Shown here: positions 9,601 through 18,463 of the stretch, piece after piece | How positions within the stretch are numbered: position 1 is the stretch's first letter | Layout: every line of letters starts with the position of its first letter | Assembly: GCA_945873145.1 (NCBI GenBank) | Contig: CAMCBZ010000004.1 | Coordinates: forward strand, 44,799 to 108,798 | Direction of reading: 5' to 3' | Source: an uncultured Prevotella sp. | GTDB taxonomy: Bacteria; Bacteroidota; Bacteroidia; Bacteroidales; Bacteroidaceae | DNA: 64,000 bases | Notes under the pieces: model-generated | Seen by the model: the letters and a program-made list of their open reading frames with translations, nothing else | Databases searched by the model: none | What the model was told of the DNA's origin: nothing | Made by a program: the position numbers and the translations under genes

Positions 9601-9875
9601 CCATCTCTGACATCTATGTTGAGAATGCCGGCTACTTCCGCCTGCAGAACCTCACCGTGGGCTACGACTTCAAGAACATCTGGAAGAACTGTCCTTTCCA
9701 GCAGCTTCGCCTGTACTTCGCTGCTCAGAATCTCTTCACCATCACCGATTATAAAGGTATGGACCCGGAGAATGGTATCGCTTTGAACGGCAGCGAGCCT
9801 TGGGTGACTGGTGTTGATGTGGGCAACTACCCACAGCCTCGTACCTATATGTTTGGTGTGAATGTTAAATTCTAA
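6618..9875 (+). CDS. SusC/RagA-family TonB-dependent outer-membrane receptor
   Basis: A 1085-residue SusC-like transporter that imports glycans or other large nutrients together with its SusD lid. There is a signal peptide (about 1-29), a carboxypeptidase-regulatory-like domain (about 43-125, TVTDLDGNFTLNV and SYIGYKTQEV), the VVVVGYGVQKK plug start and a plug with YIIDGVAGDINNLNPADIDRIDVLKDA. The remaining ~750 residues form the barrel, ending in aromatic-terminated strands (YMFGVNVKF). SusD follows after 12 bp. No glycoside hydrolase or regulator is nearby, so the substrate cannot be guessed. Confidence 0.95.
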   Translation: MNFNLNKTMLLMGACTALGLAYSPCVHAASPSLMAQAVQQAKKVTGHVVDVDGPVIGASVVEKGNPKNGTVTDLDGNFTLNVKPGATLVVSYIGYKTQEVAVGNKSDFAITLKVDDKILDDVVVVGYGVQKKKLVTGATVEVKGDDIQKMNTTQVLGALQSKTPGVNIQANSGQPGDGFKISIRGAGTNGSTTPLYIIDGVAGDINNLNPADIDRIDVLKDAASCAIYGSAAANGVVLVTTKQGKQGRIQVNYDGNIGWQNVYRLPQMLTAKQYMEVQDLVRFNSNDTPRDWSKYIDADLLKAYEDGSNPGTNWIDAIRNKNAVTTSHSLNITGGSDRSKFSIGTGYQYQDGVFGGVVKSDFRRFTFRVNSDHVIYRTDQGLDVVKIGENIYYGHKQSQGIQIGNQYSNALSTMMRANPCVPIYDKDGNYFDWNDIKASGTEGWQNYNSYTLNPIYQLVNSQSGNNKSISKNLNANAYIEIQPIKNLVYRGQINYNTSTWTWRCFLPVYDANETNKDGFRTKDEATNQIGTGWGWSTTNTLNYKFNVAKDHHFDVLAGTEYGESRPDFGFSLNATSYNSVFGDLYHAYMNYMKDNKSAAVSGTPYGDSRSMSYFGRLNYDYMEKYMFTAIIRADGNSKFAPGKRWGYFPSFSAGWVISSESFMQPTASWLDYLKLRAGWGQNGNAATVDNFQWQAAFQYGDYGNYSFGNKKDTYTAGAYPSRLRNPDLTWETSEQTNIGFDARFLNSRLGLTFDWYNKKTKDLLVDVPVDPTTGFATMKKNAGTVENKGIEIALDWRDKIGRDFQYNVGWNMAYNHNEVTKVNSNQKYNNGGKDLLAQGTGFMARFEEGHPIGYFWGYKTAGVIQNQEDLQSYVNTLKDHDAANSKQGASLKPGDLKFVDVNGDGVINDDDKTDLGNPLPDVTMGINLGASWKGFDISITGYAALGQQVARSYRKFTDGEQENYTTEVYSYWNGEGTSNKYPLLARMNEGANWQTISDIYVENAGYFRLQNLTVGYDFKNIWKNCPFQQLRLYFAAQNLFTITDYKGMDPENGIALNGSEPWVTGVDVGNYPQPRTYMFGVNVKF

Positions 9876-9887
9876 AAGAGTAAAACA

Positions 9888-11648
9888 ATGAAAGCAAAAA
9901 ATATTATCCTTGCTACCGCCCTTGTCGCCTTGGGACTGACTTCGTGCAGCATCAATGACGTGGACAACGTCGGCGAGTTGGCTGCCGGCAACTTCCCGGT
10001 TAAACAAGATGACGGTGTGGCGGCTCTGGCTGGTGTCTATGAGAACCTGAACGCCGTGAACGCCAATCCCCAGGAATCATTCTTGTATTATGCTTGCCTG
10101 GCAAGTGACGACCAGCTCGGAGGTGGTGGTACCAACGATAAGCTCATGCAGGCAGAAGACCTGCTGTGCAACTACAACGCCGATATGACCAATGACTTCT
10201 ACAAGCAGCGTTACGAGGGCATCAACCGTGCCAACACCCTTATCCAGTCGCTGCCGGGTACGGCTATGAGCGACGAGCTCAAGGCACAGTATCTCGGCGA
10301 GGCCAAGTTCCTCCGCGCCTTCTACTACTACGAGCTCTCTTCCATGTACGGCAACGTGCCTCTGCGCACCGAGCCGGGTGGCGAGCCCATCAAGCAGGGG
10401 AAGATAGAGGACGTGTGGAAGCAAATTCTGCAAGACCTCTACGAGGCTGCCACTACCATGCCCGCCAAGCGCAACAGTGACGGACACGTGGACAAGTACA
10501 CGGCTGAGGGCATGCTGGCACGCGCCTGGCTGTTCTATACAGGCTTCTTCTGCAACGGTACGACGATTGCCGACGAAGTGAGCAGCACCTATAAACCGCT
10601 CACCGAGGTGGAACTGCCCAACGGCACGAAGCTCACCAAGCAGATGGTCATCGACCTCATTGACGACTGCGTCAACAACTCGGGCTATTCACTGGTATCT
10701 GATTTCCGCACTCTCTGGGCCTATACCAACAAGGAGACGGTCAACGACTATGATTACACCAAGGGACAAGGCTTGAAGTGGGTGGAAGACGACGGTGCTG
10801 TCAACCCTGAGAGCATGTTCGCTATCAAGTTCAACAAGCTCGCCTCTTGGAACACGACCATCGGCTATTCCAATGGCTATGCCCTGTACTTCGGTGTGCG
10901 TGGCGGCCAGGACTACGCCAAGACCTTCCCCTTCGGACAAGGCTGGGGTGCAGGTCCTGTGGCTCCCAACCTGGTTAAAGACTGGACTTCCGCCGAGCCT
11001 AACGACAAGCGACTGGACGCTACCGTGCAGGACTGGCACAAAGTGTCCACCTACACCTGGGGTGGTTGGAGCGACTATGTGCAGGAGACCGGCTACTATG
11101 ACAAGAAGTGGTCGCCCATCTCGGCCAAGAAGGAGGACGGCTCCTATATCTGCTGCTTTGAAGACCTGATGTATGGCGACAAAGGTGGCCTCAGCGGTGG
11201 CTACGGCAACAATATGCAGCTCGACAACATCCACGATCTCGTGCTCCTGCGCTTCGCCGACGTCCTGCTCATGCAGAGCGAACTGAAAGAAGACGTGGCC
11301 GGCATCAACAAGGTGCGCGCACGCGCCGGTTTGTCACCTATCGCCTCTTACTCGCTCAAGGCCCTGCAGAACGAGCGCCGCTGGGAGCTAGCCTGCGAGG
11401 GTATCCGCTGGAACGACATCCGCCGCTGGCACATCGCTGCCGATGTGCTGGAGCGCCAGACCAACGAGGATGTCTACTACTGTGGCAGCCCGGGCAAGAA
11501 CAAGGCTCAGAACGGTGGCTATGCCGCCCGCTACAAGGCAACGGCCGGCTTCCAGAAGATGCCGGAGAGCCAGATCGCCATTGGCACGGTTGTGCAGAAC
11601 GAAGGATGGACTGGTGCCGATGCTGAGTATCAGGGCTGGCAGAATTAA
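9888..11648 (+). CDS. SusD/RagB-family nutrient-binding lipoprotein
   Basis: A 586-residue SusD-like surface lipoprotein, partner of the SusC encoded just upstream. The lipobox is LTSC (Cys20). The N-terminal half has the TPR-like helical region (LGEAKFLRAFYYYELSSMYGNVPL), and the C-terminal half carries the family NERRWELACEGIRWNDIRRW motif. It probably caps the transporter and binds ligand at the cell surface. Length is within the family's usual range. Confidence 0.95.
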   Translation: MKAKNIILATALVALGLTSCSINDVDNVGELAAGNFPVKQDDGVAALAGVYENLNAVNANPQESFLYYACLASDDQLGGGGTNDKLMQAEDLLCNYNADMTNDFYKQRYEGINRANTLIQSLPGTAMSDELKAQYLGEAKFLRAFYYYELSSMYGNVPLRTEPGGEPIKQGKIEDVWKQILQDLYEAATTMPAKRNSDGHVDKYTAEGMLARAWLFYTGFFCNGTTIADEVSSTYKPLTEVELPNGTKLTKQMVIDLIDDCVNNSGYSLVSDFRTLWAYTNKETVNDYDYTKGQGLKWVEDDGAVNPESMFAIKFNKLASWNTTIGYSNGYALYFGVRGGQDYAKTFPFGQGWGAGPVAPNLVKDWTSAEPNDKRLDATVQDWHKVSTYTWGGWSDYVQETGYYDKKWSPISAKKEDGSYICCFEDLMYGDKGGLSGGYGNNMQLDNIHDLVLLRFADVLLMQSELKEDVAGINKVRARAGLSPIASYSLKALQNERRWELACEGIRWNDIRRWHIAADVLERQTNEDVYYCGSPGKNKAQNGGYAARYKATAGFQKMPESQIAIGTVVQNEGWTGADAEYQGWQN

Positions 11649-11671
11649 TCAACTTTTAATCTTCTACAATT

Positions 11672-12532
11672 ATGAAAAAGAACATTCTATATATGGTTCC
11701 ACTGATGGCATTAGCCTTGGGCTTTGCCTCTTGCGACCCGTCGCACGACGACGAGGGGCCCAATGCCAGCGTCACCGCCGACGAGCTGACCTCGGAAGTA
11801 CAGATCACGGCAAAGTCGGAGGGAAATAACAACCTCACCATCTTTACCTCGCCCACGCGCTTCATCAAGGTGTACGACGCTACCACTGATGCTCTGGTGG
11901 GTACTGGCACGGCAGTGAAATATCAGGTGCTGCCCGGTTCTGACGAGGCTTCGGTCTACGTGGTGACCTGCAACCAGGACGGCACGACGACCAAATCAGG
12001 CAACAAGAGCATCAAGGTGACCAACTACACCGACCTCGACCCGATGCTCACCACGCTCTTCGGCGATGGCAAGGGCGGTTTTACCTCGTATAAGTACACG
12101 TGGAACACCGATGCTTCGGATGGTGTATGGGGCAACGGCGGTTATCTTGAGAGCACAGGCCCAGGATGGTGGGTGGTCAGTGCTGGTGACATCACCGAAC
12201 AGGCAACAGGCAAAGGCTTACCCAAAGACGGACTGGACGGTTGGTTTACAATGGCGCTTGGCGGCAATGGTGTCACCACCAGCCGCGGCGAGACTGGCTC
12301 TGTATCCGCCACAAGTGAAAAGAAGAAAGATGGTTGGGACGTTGGTACACTCACCTTCTCTGGTACCATACCTTTGATGGGTGTGCTTGTCAACCAAGGC
12401 AACCAGCGCCAGTATGTCTACCATATTCTGAAAGCCACCGACAACGAGTTGCGCCTCTGCGCGCCTGAGCCCGGAGCCGGTGACTGGGGTACGGCATGGT
12501 TCTGGAACTTTAAGCGCGAGAAGGCCAAGTAA
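11672..12532 (+). CDS. Surface lipoprotein of the SusCD operon, unknown ligand
   Basis: A 286-residue secreted lipoprotein (lipobox GFASC, Cys20) starting 23 bp after susD and followed by the operon terminator. The N-terminal ~90 residues look like an Ig-like or PKD-type beta domain. The C-terminal part is Gly/Trp-rich (YTWNTDASDGVWGNGGYLE, GDWGTAWFWNFKRE) and reads like a beta-sandwich binding module. I do not recognise a named family. By position it is the SusE/SusF-type accessory binding protein of this system. Confidence 0.75.
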   Translation: MKKNILYMVPLMALALGFASCDPSHDDEGPNASVTADELTSEVQITAKSEGNNNLTIFTSPTRFIKVYDATTDALVGTGTAVKYQVLPGSDEASVYVVTCNQDGTTTKSGNKSIKVTNYTDLDPMLTTLFGDGKGGFTSYKYTWNTDASDGVWGNGGYLESTGPGWWVVSAGDITEQATGKGLPKDGLDGWFTMALGGNGVTTSRGETGSVSATSEKKKDGWDVGTLTFSGTIPLMGVLVNQGNQRQYVYHILKATDNELRLCAPEPGAGDWGTAWFWNFKREKAK

Positions 12533-12552
12533 TATTTCGTTCTAATCCTTCT

Positions 12553-12585
12553 AAGGGAGACTGCCCCATCGGGGCGGTTTCCCTT
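12553..12585 (+). terminator. Terminator of the first SusCD operon
   Basis: A 15-bp stem with two G-T pairs: arms 12553-12567 and 12571-12585, loop ATC, then TTCCT. It separates the SusCD operon from the downstream lipoprotein operon. Confidence 0.85.
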
Positions 12586-12624
12586 TTCCTGCTTTTCTAA
12601 AAACGACCAAGACCTTATAACGTT

Positions 12625-13197
12625 ATGTCTAAGTATTGCATCTTGTTTCTATGTTTCTTTGCCTTGTGGATAAACCTTGGCTGCGTACAGGACCACAAAG
12701 CCGACTGCCAGATTATGGGTACCGTAGAGGGACATGCCCTTGACGGCAAGACGATCTATCTCGTTCCCGTCCTTGGTCCTCACGATGCCTCACATGTAGA
12801 CTCGGCCACTATCAGCAACGGACGGTTTCGCTTCGCTGTCGACAGTGCGGAGGTGAAAGTCATCCGGGTGGGCTATCGCTACCGCGAGAACATCGAGGAT
12901 CTGCTCGTCGTCTCGGAGCCGGGAACTGTCAAGGCGCACATTGGGAAGGTCTCGTCTTGTGGGGGCACACCACAGAATGACTCCCTGCAAGCGTGGAAAG
13001 AGCAGATGGAACAGTTTAGGCAGACACTTGCTATGCTCCAACAGGCTAAGATGCAATCTTCACGTCCTGACACCGTCAACCTCCTTCTTACTCAGCTTTA
13101 CCGTCATCAGCAGCAGTCTATAGCTGCCTTTACCAAGCGTCAACCCAAGGGCGCCCTGCGTGATTTCTTACAGAAGCTCTACCCCAACATCCAATAA
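12625..13197 (+). CDS. DUF4369-like lipoprotein
   Basis: A 190-residue lipoprotein (signal peptide with NLGC lipobox, Cys20). Residues ~30-105 resemble the DUF4369 beta domain found at the N-terminus of many Bacteroidetes AhpC/TSA-type proteins (GTVEGHALDGKTIYLVP, DSATISNGRFRF). The thioredoxin domain that often follows is absent; instead there is a ~85-residue helical Gln-rich tail. It is the first gene of an operon with the DUF6057-like and CxxCH-propeller genes, 9 bp before the next start. Function unknown. Confidence 0.75.
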   Translation: MSKYCILFLCFFALWINLGCVQDHKADCQIMGTVEGHALDGKTIYLVPVLGPHDASHVDSATISNGRFRFAVDSAEVKVIRVGYRYRENIEDLLVVSEPGTVKAHIGKVSSCGGTPQNDSLQAWKEQMEQFRQTLAMLQQAKMQSSRPDTVNLLLTQLYRHQQQSIAAFTKRQPKGALRDFLQKLYPNIQ

Positions 13198-13206
13198 ACG
13201 TTAGCC

Positions 13207-15093
13207 ATGAAATATCTGTCACGACATATTGGTTTCATCCTTTCCCTGCTCTTCGCCGTCGCCGTAGCGCTCTTCTGGGCCTTTCCTTACCGCTGTGCGC
13301 TCAGCTACCAGGAGCAGTACCAGCTTTTTCTCTTCACCCCCTCCTACTTCACCGAGCGCATCAGTGTGCCGGGTGGACTGGCCGACTATGTGGCCGAGTT
13401 CATCACACAGTTCTACTATGTCTATGCGTTGGGTGCCATTCTCCTTGCTTTTGTCTTCTTTTGTCTGCAACGGCTCACGTGGGTGCTGATGCGCCGCAGT
13501 GGCGTGTCGCCGTCGTGGTATCTGCTGAGCTTCATCCCCGCCGTGGCCCTTTGGGCGCTCATGGGCAACGAAAACGTGCTGCTCTCCTTTGCCATTGCTC
13601 TGCTTGGCATGGAAGAGCTCATGCTCCACTATATCATCGTTCGCGACCATAGTCGTGGCTGGACAGCTCCTGCCGTCTATCTGCTCATCGCCATTCCCGT
13701 GGGATACTGGCTGGTGGGACCGGCGGTAATAGGGCTCTCCCTGATTCTCATGAGCGATTCTCAAATACAATCAAATGTTTCTGCGACAAACATAAAGTCA
13801 GCACAAGCGCAATCACCTGCCGAAGAGAAAGTTCACCGCAAGCCTTTGGTGACGCCACTGGGCTGGACGCTGCTGAGCGTTCTCTACTTCGTTGCCATCG
13901 TCTGGCTGTGCGGACGCTTCCTGCAATATCCCTATTACAAGTTGTTTGGCGGCATCAACTACTTCCGCTATCCCGGCGTTATCCCCGTGATGCTGTGGGT
14001 AGTGGTTGCATTGTTTGCCCTGCTGCCCCTCGTAGCTTCCTACCTGCCACGCTTAGAGGACAAGAAAGCCATGCGCGCCGAAATTGCTCAGCTCGTCGTC
14101 ATCGTGCTTGCTGCCGTGCCCCTGCTGCGCTTCAGTTTCGACCGTGCCACCTACGAGCTCATCGACTACGACTACTTAGTTCGCACCCATCAGTGGCAGC
14201 GCATTGTCGAGAAAGCAGAGAAACACCAGGCCTCGTCGCCGATGAGCGTCAGTTGTGTCAACCTTGCTTTGGCCATGCAAGGACAGCTCTGCGACCGTCT
14301 CTTTGAGTTCTACCAAAACGGCGCAGAAGGCCTCTTTCCCACATTCACCCGCGACATGACCTCCCCGTTGCCCACCGCCGAGGTGTTCTATCAGCTCGGT
14401 ATGGTCAACGATGCCGAGCGCTACACCTTTGAAGCTCAGGAAGCCATCCCTAACTATCGCAAGAGCGGACGCTTGACACGCCGCATCGCCCAGTGCGAAA
14501 TCATCAACGGCAACTATGGCGTGGCAGCCAAATACCTGCGCATGCTTGAGAGCAGTCTGTTCTATCGCCAGTGGGCCAAGAGCCAGGAGCGTTTCCTCTA
14601 CAACAGTGCAGCTGTCAACGCCGACCCGGAATACGGTCGTCTGCGTGACATCCGCATCAAACGCCACGACTATCTCTTCAGCGATCAGGAGATGGATCAG
14701 ATGCTCGGTCTGCTGCTCGTCGACAACAAGAAGTACGACAACCGCATGGCCTATGAATATCTCATCGCCTACGAACTGCTTCAGCGTGACCTGGGCCGCT
14801 TCATGCGTTACTATCCTCTCGGCCGCTTCGTGCAGTTCGACCATATCCCCTACGCCATCCAGCAGGTACTCATCGGCTCATGGCTACAACGCCACAACAC
14901 GCTGCATGGCATGCCCTACAGTGTCGACCGGCAGAATGTCGATGCCACGGTGGCTTTCATCCGTGCTTATATGACCAACCGCAACGATCCAGCCCTCAAC
15001 CAGCCACCACTCGCCTACAACGCCTGGCACTATCTGCTCATGGGCGGCAACGCCAAGAAGAGGGGCAAGGAGAAGATGCAGACCATCTATTGA
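13207..15093 (+). CDS. DUF6057-like polytopic membrane protein
   Basis: A 628-residue inner-membrane protein. Multiple hydrophobic helices fill roughly residues 1-190 and 215-300; the C-terminal ~300 residues are soluble and helical (LGMVNDAERYTFEAQEA, INGNYGVAAKYLRMLE) and look TPR-like. The N-terminal YQEQYQLFLFT and FITQFYYVYALGA segments recur in the paralogue at 18460-20061. The family name is from memory. Role unknown, but it is paired twice in this window with a CxxCH beta-propeller lipoprotein, suggesting one envelope complex (inference). Confidence 0.75.
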   Translation: MKYLSRHIGFILSLLFAVAVALFWAFPYRCALSYQEQYQLFLFTPSYFTERISVPGGLADYVAEFITQFYYVYALGAILLAFVFFCLQRLTWVLMRRSGVSPSWYLLSFIPAVALWALMGNENVLLSFAIALLGMEELMLHYIIVRDHSRGWTAPAVYLLIAIPVGYWLVGPAVIGLSLILMSDSQIQSNVSATNIKSAQAQSPAEEKVHRKPLVTPLGWTLLSVLYFVAIVWLCGRFLQYPYYKLFGGINYFRYPGVIPVMLWVVVALFALLPLVASYLPRLEDKKAMRAEIAQLVVIVLAAVPLLRFSFDRATYELIDYDYLVRTHQWQRIVEKAEKHQASSPMSVSCVNLALAMQGQLCDRLFEFYQNGAEGLFPTFTRDMTSPLPTAEVFYQLGMVNDAERYTFEAQEAIPNYRKSGRLTRRIAQCEIINGNYGVAAKYLRMLESSLFYRQWAKSQERFLYNSAAVNADPEYGRLRDIRIKRHDYLFSDQEMDQMLGLLLVDNKKYDNRMAYEYLIAYELLQRDLGRFMRYYPLGRFVQFDHIPYAIQQVLIGSWLQRHNTLHGMPYSVDRQNVDATVAFIRAYMTNRNDPALNQPPLAYNAWHYLLMGGNAKKRGKEKMQTIY

Positions 15094-15117
15094 TAACCTT
15101 TTTAGAACTACACAGAA

Positions 15118-16608
15118 ATGAAGAAAATAAGTTTCATAATTGCTTCATCGCTTGTTGCGGCACTGAGTCTTAGTCTCGGACTGTTGACCTCGTGCAGCGA
15201 CAAACCCTCCAACGCTACGCAGGTCAATGCCCTGCCAAAGATATTTCCCGACTATGCGGGTACAACCATCCCCGTGGACATCGCTCCTCTCGACTTCAGC
15301 GCGGTGGGCCAGGATGCCGAGGCCATGTACGTCGTGGTGAAAGGTTCGAAGAGTGGCGAGATGGAAGCCAGCGGCGACTATGCCGACTTCGACGTTGACG
15401 AGTGGCACAAACTCACGGAAGAGAACAAGGGCGGCAAGCTGACGTTCTCGGTCTTCGTCAAGCGCGGCGGCGAGTGGAAACAATATCGCGACTTCACGGT
15501 CAACGTTTCCTCCGACCCGCTCGGTGAGTGGGGACTCACCTACCGCCTCATTCCTCCCGGCTACGAAGTATACGGTAAGATGGGACTCTACCAGCGCAAT
15601 CTGAGCAACTTCGATGAACAGGCGATTCTCGTCAACACGGCGGTGCCCGGCGCATGCCTCAACTGCCACACAAGCAACCGCACTTCGCCCGAGCAGTTCA
15701 CTTTCCACATCCGTGGCGCCAATGGTGGCACGCTCATCTCGCAACACGGAAACATGGAAATACTGAAAGCGAAGAACGACTCGCTCAAAGGCTCCATGGT
15801 CTATCCCTATTGGCATCCATCGGGACAATGGGTTGCCTACAGCACCAATCAGACCCACCAAAGTTTCCATGCCATCCGCAGTGAGCGCATCGAAGTCTTT
15901 GACCAGGCGTCCGACGTGCTCATCTATCATCCTGCCACGCATCAGATCGTACTCAACCCGACGGTGATGACGAAGGACCACTACGAGAACTATCCGGTAT
16001 TCTCGCCCGACGGACGCACGCTCTACTTCGTCTCCTCTACGGCATGGGACATCCCGGCGCACTATAAAAACATCAAGTATAACATCTGTCGCGTGGGCTT
16101 TGACCCGAAGACGGGACGCACCGTGGGCAAGGTCGACACCATCTTCAACGCCCGACAGATGGGCAAGAGCGCCAACCATCCGCGCCCGTCCTACGACGGC
16201 CGTTTCCTGCTCTTCACCCTGAGCGACTACGGCTGCTTCCCCATCTGGCACAAAGAGGCCGACCAGTGGCTGCTCGACCTGCGCACGATGAAGGCACGTC
16301 CGCTCACGGAAATCAACAGCAACAACACTGACTCATGGCACAACTGGAGCCGCAACAGCCATTGGATCGTCTTCACCTCGCGTCGCATCAACGGCTACTA
16401 CACCCAACTCTATCTGGTTCATGTCGACAGCCGTGGACGCATGGGCAAGCCTTTCCTGCTGCCTCAGCGCAATCCCTGGCTCTACTACGACCGTCAGCTC
16501 AACAGCTACAACACGCCCGACTTCACACTGGAGCCCGTCCGCCTCAATGCCCGAAAGGCGGCAGACGGCATCCGCAGCGAACAACGCGTGGCGACGGAAA
16601 TCAAGTAA
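15118..16608 (+). CDS. TolB/PD40-like beta-propeller lipoprotein with a CxxCH haem-type motif
   Basis: A 496-residue lipoprotein (lipobox LTSC, Cys26). After an Ig-like N-terminal region comes a single CLNCH at 180-184, the classical covalent haem c attachment motif. WD40-like PD40 blades follow (WHPSGQWVAYSTN, PVFSPDGRTLYFVSS, PSYDGRFLLFTLSD, NWSRNSHWIVFTSRR). It is clearly homologous over its length to the convergent gene at 16979-18463, and the CxxCH is kept in both. Haem binding is inferred from the motif only; a structural zinc site is the alternative. Last gene of its operon, 24 bp after the DUF6057-like gene. Confidence 0.8.
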   Translation: MKKISFIIASSLVAALSLSLGLLTSCSDKPSNATQVNALPKIFPDYAGTTIPVDIAPLDFSAVGQDAEAMYVVVKGSKSGEMEASGDYADFDVDEWHKLTEENKGGKLTFSVFVKRGGEWKQYRDFTVNVSSDPLGEWGLTYRLIPPGYEVYGKMGLYQRNLSNFDEQAILVNTAVPGACLNCHTSNRTSPEQFTFHIRGANGGTLISQHGNMEILKAKNDSLKGSMVYPYWHPSGQWVAYSTNQTHQSFHAIRSERIEVFDQASDVLIYHPATHQIVLNPTVMTKDHYENYPVFSPDGRTLYFVSSTAWDIPAHYKNIKYNICRVGFDPKTGRTVGKVDTIFNARQMGKSANHPRPSYDGRFLLFTLSDYGCFPIWHKEADQWLLDLRTMKARPLTEINSNNTDSWHNWSRNSHWIVFTSRRINGYYTQLYLVHVDSRGRMGKPFLLPQRNPWLYYDRQLNSYNTPDFTLEPVRLNARKAADGIRSEQRVATEIK

Positions 16609-16718
16609 GACTCACCATCAATACAGTAGTATTACTTGGTCAGAAAGCTTTTCTGTCGCTCCTATCGCAGGCTTTTGATCTTAAGAGCAAAGTCGTTTGA
16701 TGGCAGTACTACGGGCAG

Positions 16719-16784
16719 ATTACTCCAGTACAAAGCCGTGATTACTCCAGTACAAAGCCGTGATTACTCCAGTACTTCACCGTA
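16719..16784. repeat. 22-bp tandem array 1 between convergent paralogous operons
   Basis: Units 16719-16740 and 16741-16762 are identical (each starts ATTACTCCAGTACAAAGC); a third, 16763-16784, is diverged in its second half. No open frame or hairpin explains it. It lies in the 370-bp spacer between two convergent homologous genes. Confidence 0.9.
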
Positions 16785-16794
16785 GTACTCAGTC

Positions 16795-16860
16795 GGCTTC
16801 GCCGCTGTCTTGCGGCTATACCACTGCTGTCTTCCGACTATACCGCTGCTGTCTTCCGAC
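16795..16860. repeat. 22-bp tandem array 2 between convergent paralogous operons
   Basis: Units 16817-16838 and 16839-16860 differ at one base (core CTGCTGTCTTCCGAC); 16795-16816 is a diverged third unit. The sequence differs from array 1, ten bases to its left, but the 22-bp period is the same. The rest of the spacer (16861-16978) shows nothing I can name. Confidence 0.88.
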
Positions 16861-16978
16861 TTTAAAGGGATTTGAGTCACTCACTCTCGTAGTTGAGGTT
16901 TTTTGTCTCTCATAGATGAGAGCTTCTAAATCATCGCACAAGAGATGCAAAGGCTTGCAGATATGATCTCGGTTTCCT

Positions 16979-18463
16979 TTATTGCCTTTTCAGTTGAAAG
17001 CCGACAGCTTCTTGCTTCATGGCACGCTGCACGTCGACAGCATCGAAGGGCAGAGGGCCACGGCCGAGCTCAGGAATGTTGAAACTCTTGAGGTTCATAT
17101 CGTAGAGCTGCGGATCTTGTTGTGGCAACACGAAAGGCTTGTGGGCATGGCCCTGGCGGTCGACATAGCAGAAATAGGGCTTGCCATAGAGTCCGTCGTC
17201 GCGTTTGCTGGCAAAGACAAACCACCGGCTGTTGCTCGACCAGGAGTGATAGGTGTCGCTCTTGGCGCTGTTGACCACTGCCAGCGTGTCGATGTGTCCC
17301 GTGCGCAAGTCCATCATCTGCAGGTCAGCCTCGGGATGCCAGATAGGGAAGGTGCCGTAGTAGGCCACGGTATAGAGCAGATAGCGGCCATCGGGCGAGA
17401 CACGCGGATGACAGACCGAAAGTTTCTGCGAGCCATCGTTGTGCGAGGCATTGACGAGCGTGTCGACCCGACTGCCGATACGTCCCGCCTTCTCGTCGAA
17501 GCCAATCCTCACAAGACTGTATTGCAGGCCGTGGAGATTCTTGGAAGCGAGCCCGCTGCTGTTGGCCACACAATAATAGATAGAGCGTCCGTCAGGCGAG
17601 AATGTCGGGAAAGTCTCAAGTTTCGTGGTGTCGGCGAGCAACGGTGAGAGGATGATTTCGTGGCTTTTCAGGTCAGCCACATACACGTCGCTCTTCTTAT
17701 CATAGACCTCCAACCGCTTATTGGCACGGGCATGGAAGGCCGGAATGATGATGTTGGTGGAGAAGACAATGTAACGCCCAGAAGGCGAAAAACCGTAATA
17801 GACACTACTCGAAACCATCGAGTCGATAGGCGTGGCGGCCTTAATATCGAGTTTGCTCAACCGTCCGTGGTCGTTGAGGATGGCTCCCCCACCCTTTCCG
17901 CGCACATAGACCATACTCAGCTGCGGGTCGCGGTTGCTGAACTCGTGGCAGTTCATGCACCGGTTCTCCTCGAGTTGATAGTCGACGAGCTGGCAGGTCT
18001 CGAAGTTGGTAAGGTTGCGCTGCTGTATCTGAAGGTGGTTCCACACCTCATAGTCCGGCTCTATCAACCGATAGGTCAGGCAGGGGTCGATGGTGTCGTT
18101 GGCGATGGTCCAGTGGAACGTGGGGTAGCCGAACCACTCTCCTCTATGTTTGGCATAGACTTTCACCTTGACTTGATGCCCCGCATGGGCGCGCAGGAAG
18201 TCGTGCCAGCCGTCGAGATCGAACTGCACCTTATTGCCTTCACGTGTCACAGCCGTGTTGCCGTCGAGCGTCACCGCCACTTCCTCCGCACTGTCGCGCA
18301 ACAGGAAGTTGAGCGGGGCAATGTTCTTGGGGATCGTCACCTCGGTGTAATCAGGATAGACAGGTGCCGGGCGGTTGAGCTCCGTAGCGTTTTCCACACG
18401 GTCGGCACAGGCGAAGAGCAACCACAGGCTGCTCAAAAAGGTGAATATCTTTAGTACTTTCAT
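16979..18463 (-). CDS. TolB/PD40-like beta-propeller lipoprotein with a CxxCH haem-type motif (paralogue)
   Basis: A 494-residue lipoprotein read from the ATG at 18463, chosen because it overlaps the upstream stop as ATGA and gives a clean signal peptide with lipobox LFAC (Cys19). CMNCH is at 169-173, followed by propeller blades (FSPSGRYIVFSTN, FSPDGRSIYYC, VSPDGRYLLYTVA, WSSNSRWFVFASKR). Strongly related to the protein at 15118, including the PIWH-EADL-DLRT segment. It is the last gene of the minus-strand operon acyltransferase - NigD-like - DUF6057-like - propeller. Confidence 0.8.
   Translation of the reverse strand: MKVLKIFTFLSSLWLLFACADRVENATELNRPAPVYPDYTEVTIPKNIAPLNFLLRDSAEEVAVTLDGNTAVTREGNKVQFDLDGWHDFLRAHAGHQVKVKVYAKHRGEWFGYPTFHWTIANDTIDPCLTYRLIEPDYEVWNHLQIQQRNLTNFETCQLVDYQLEENRCMNCHEFSNRDPQLSMVYVRGKGGGAILNDHGRLSKLDIKAATPIDSMVSSSVYYGFSPSGRYIVFSTNIIIPAFHARANKRLEVYDKKSDVYVADLKSHEIILSPLLADTTKLETFPTFSPDGRSIYYCVANSSGLASKNLHGLQYSLVRIGFDEKAGRIGSRVDTLVNASHNDGSQKLSVCHPRVSPDGRYLLYTVAYYGTFPIWHPEADLQMMDLRTGHIDTLAVVNSAKSDTYHSWSSNSRWFVFASKRDDGLYGKPYFCYVDRQGHAHKPFVLPQQDPQLYDMNLKSFNIPELGRGPLPFDAVDVQRAMKQEAVGFQLKRQ

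Noticed and set aside
8592..10007. 471-codon minus-strand frame spanning the susC/susD junction
   Set aside because: Antisense to two real genes, with no domain or start signal.
16719..16860. CRISPR array
   Set aside because: The 22-bp units are contiguous without spacers, and no cas genes are present.
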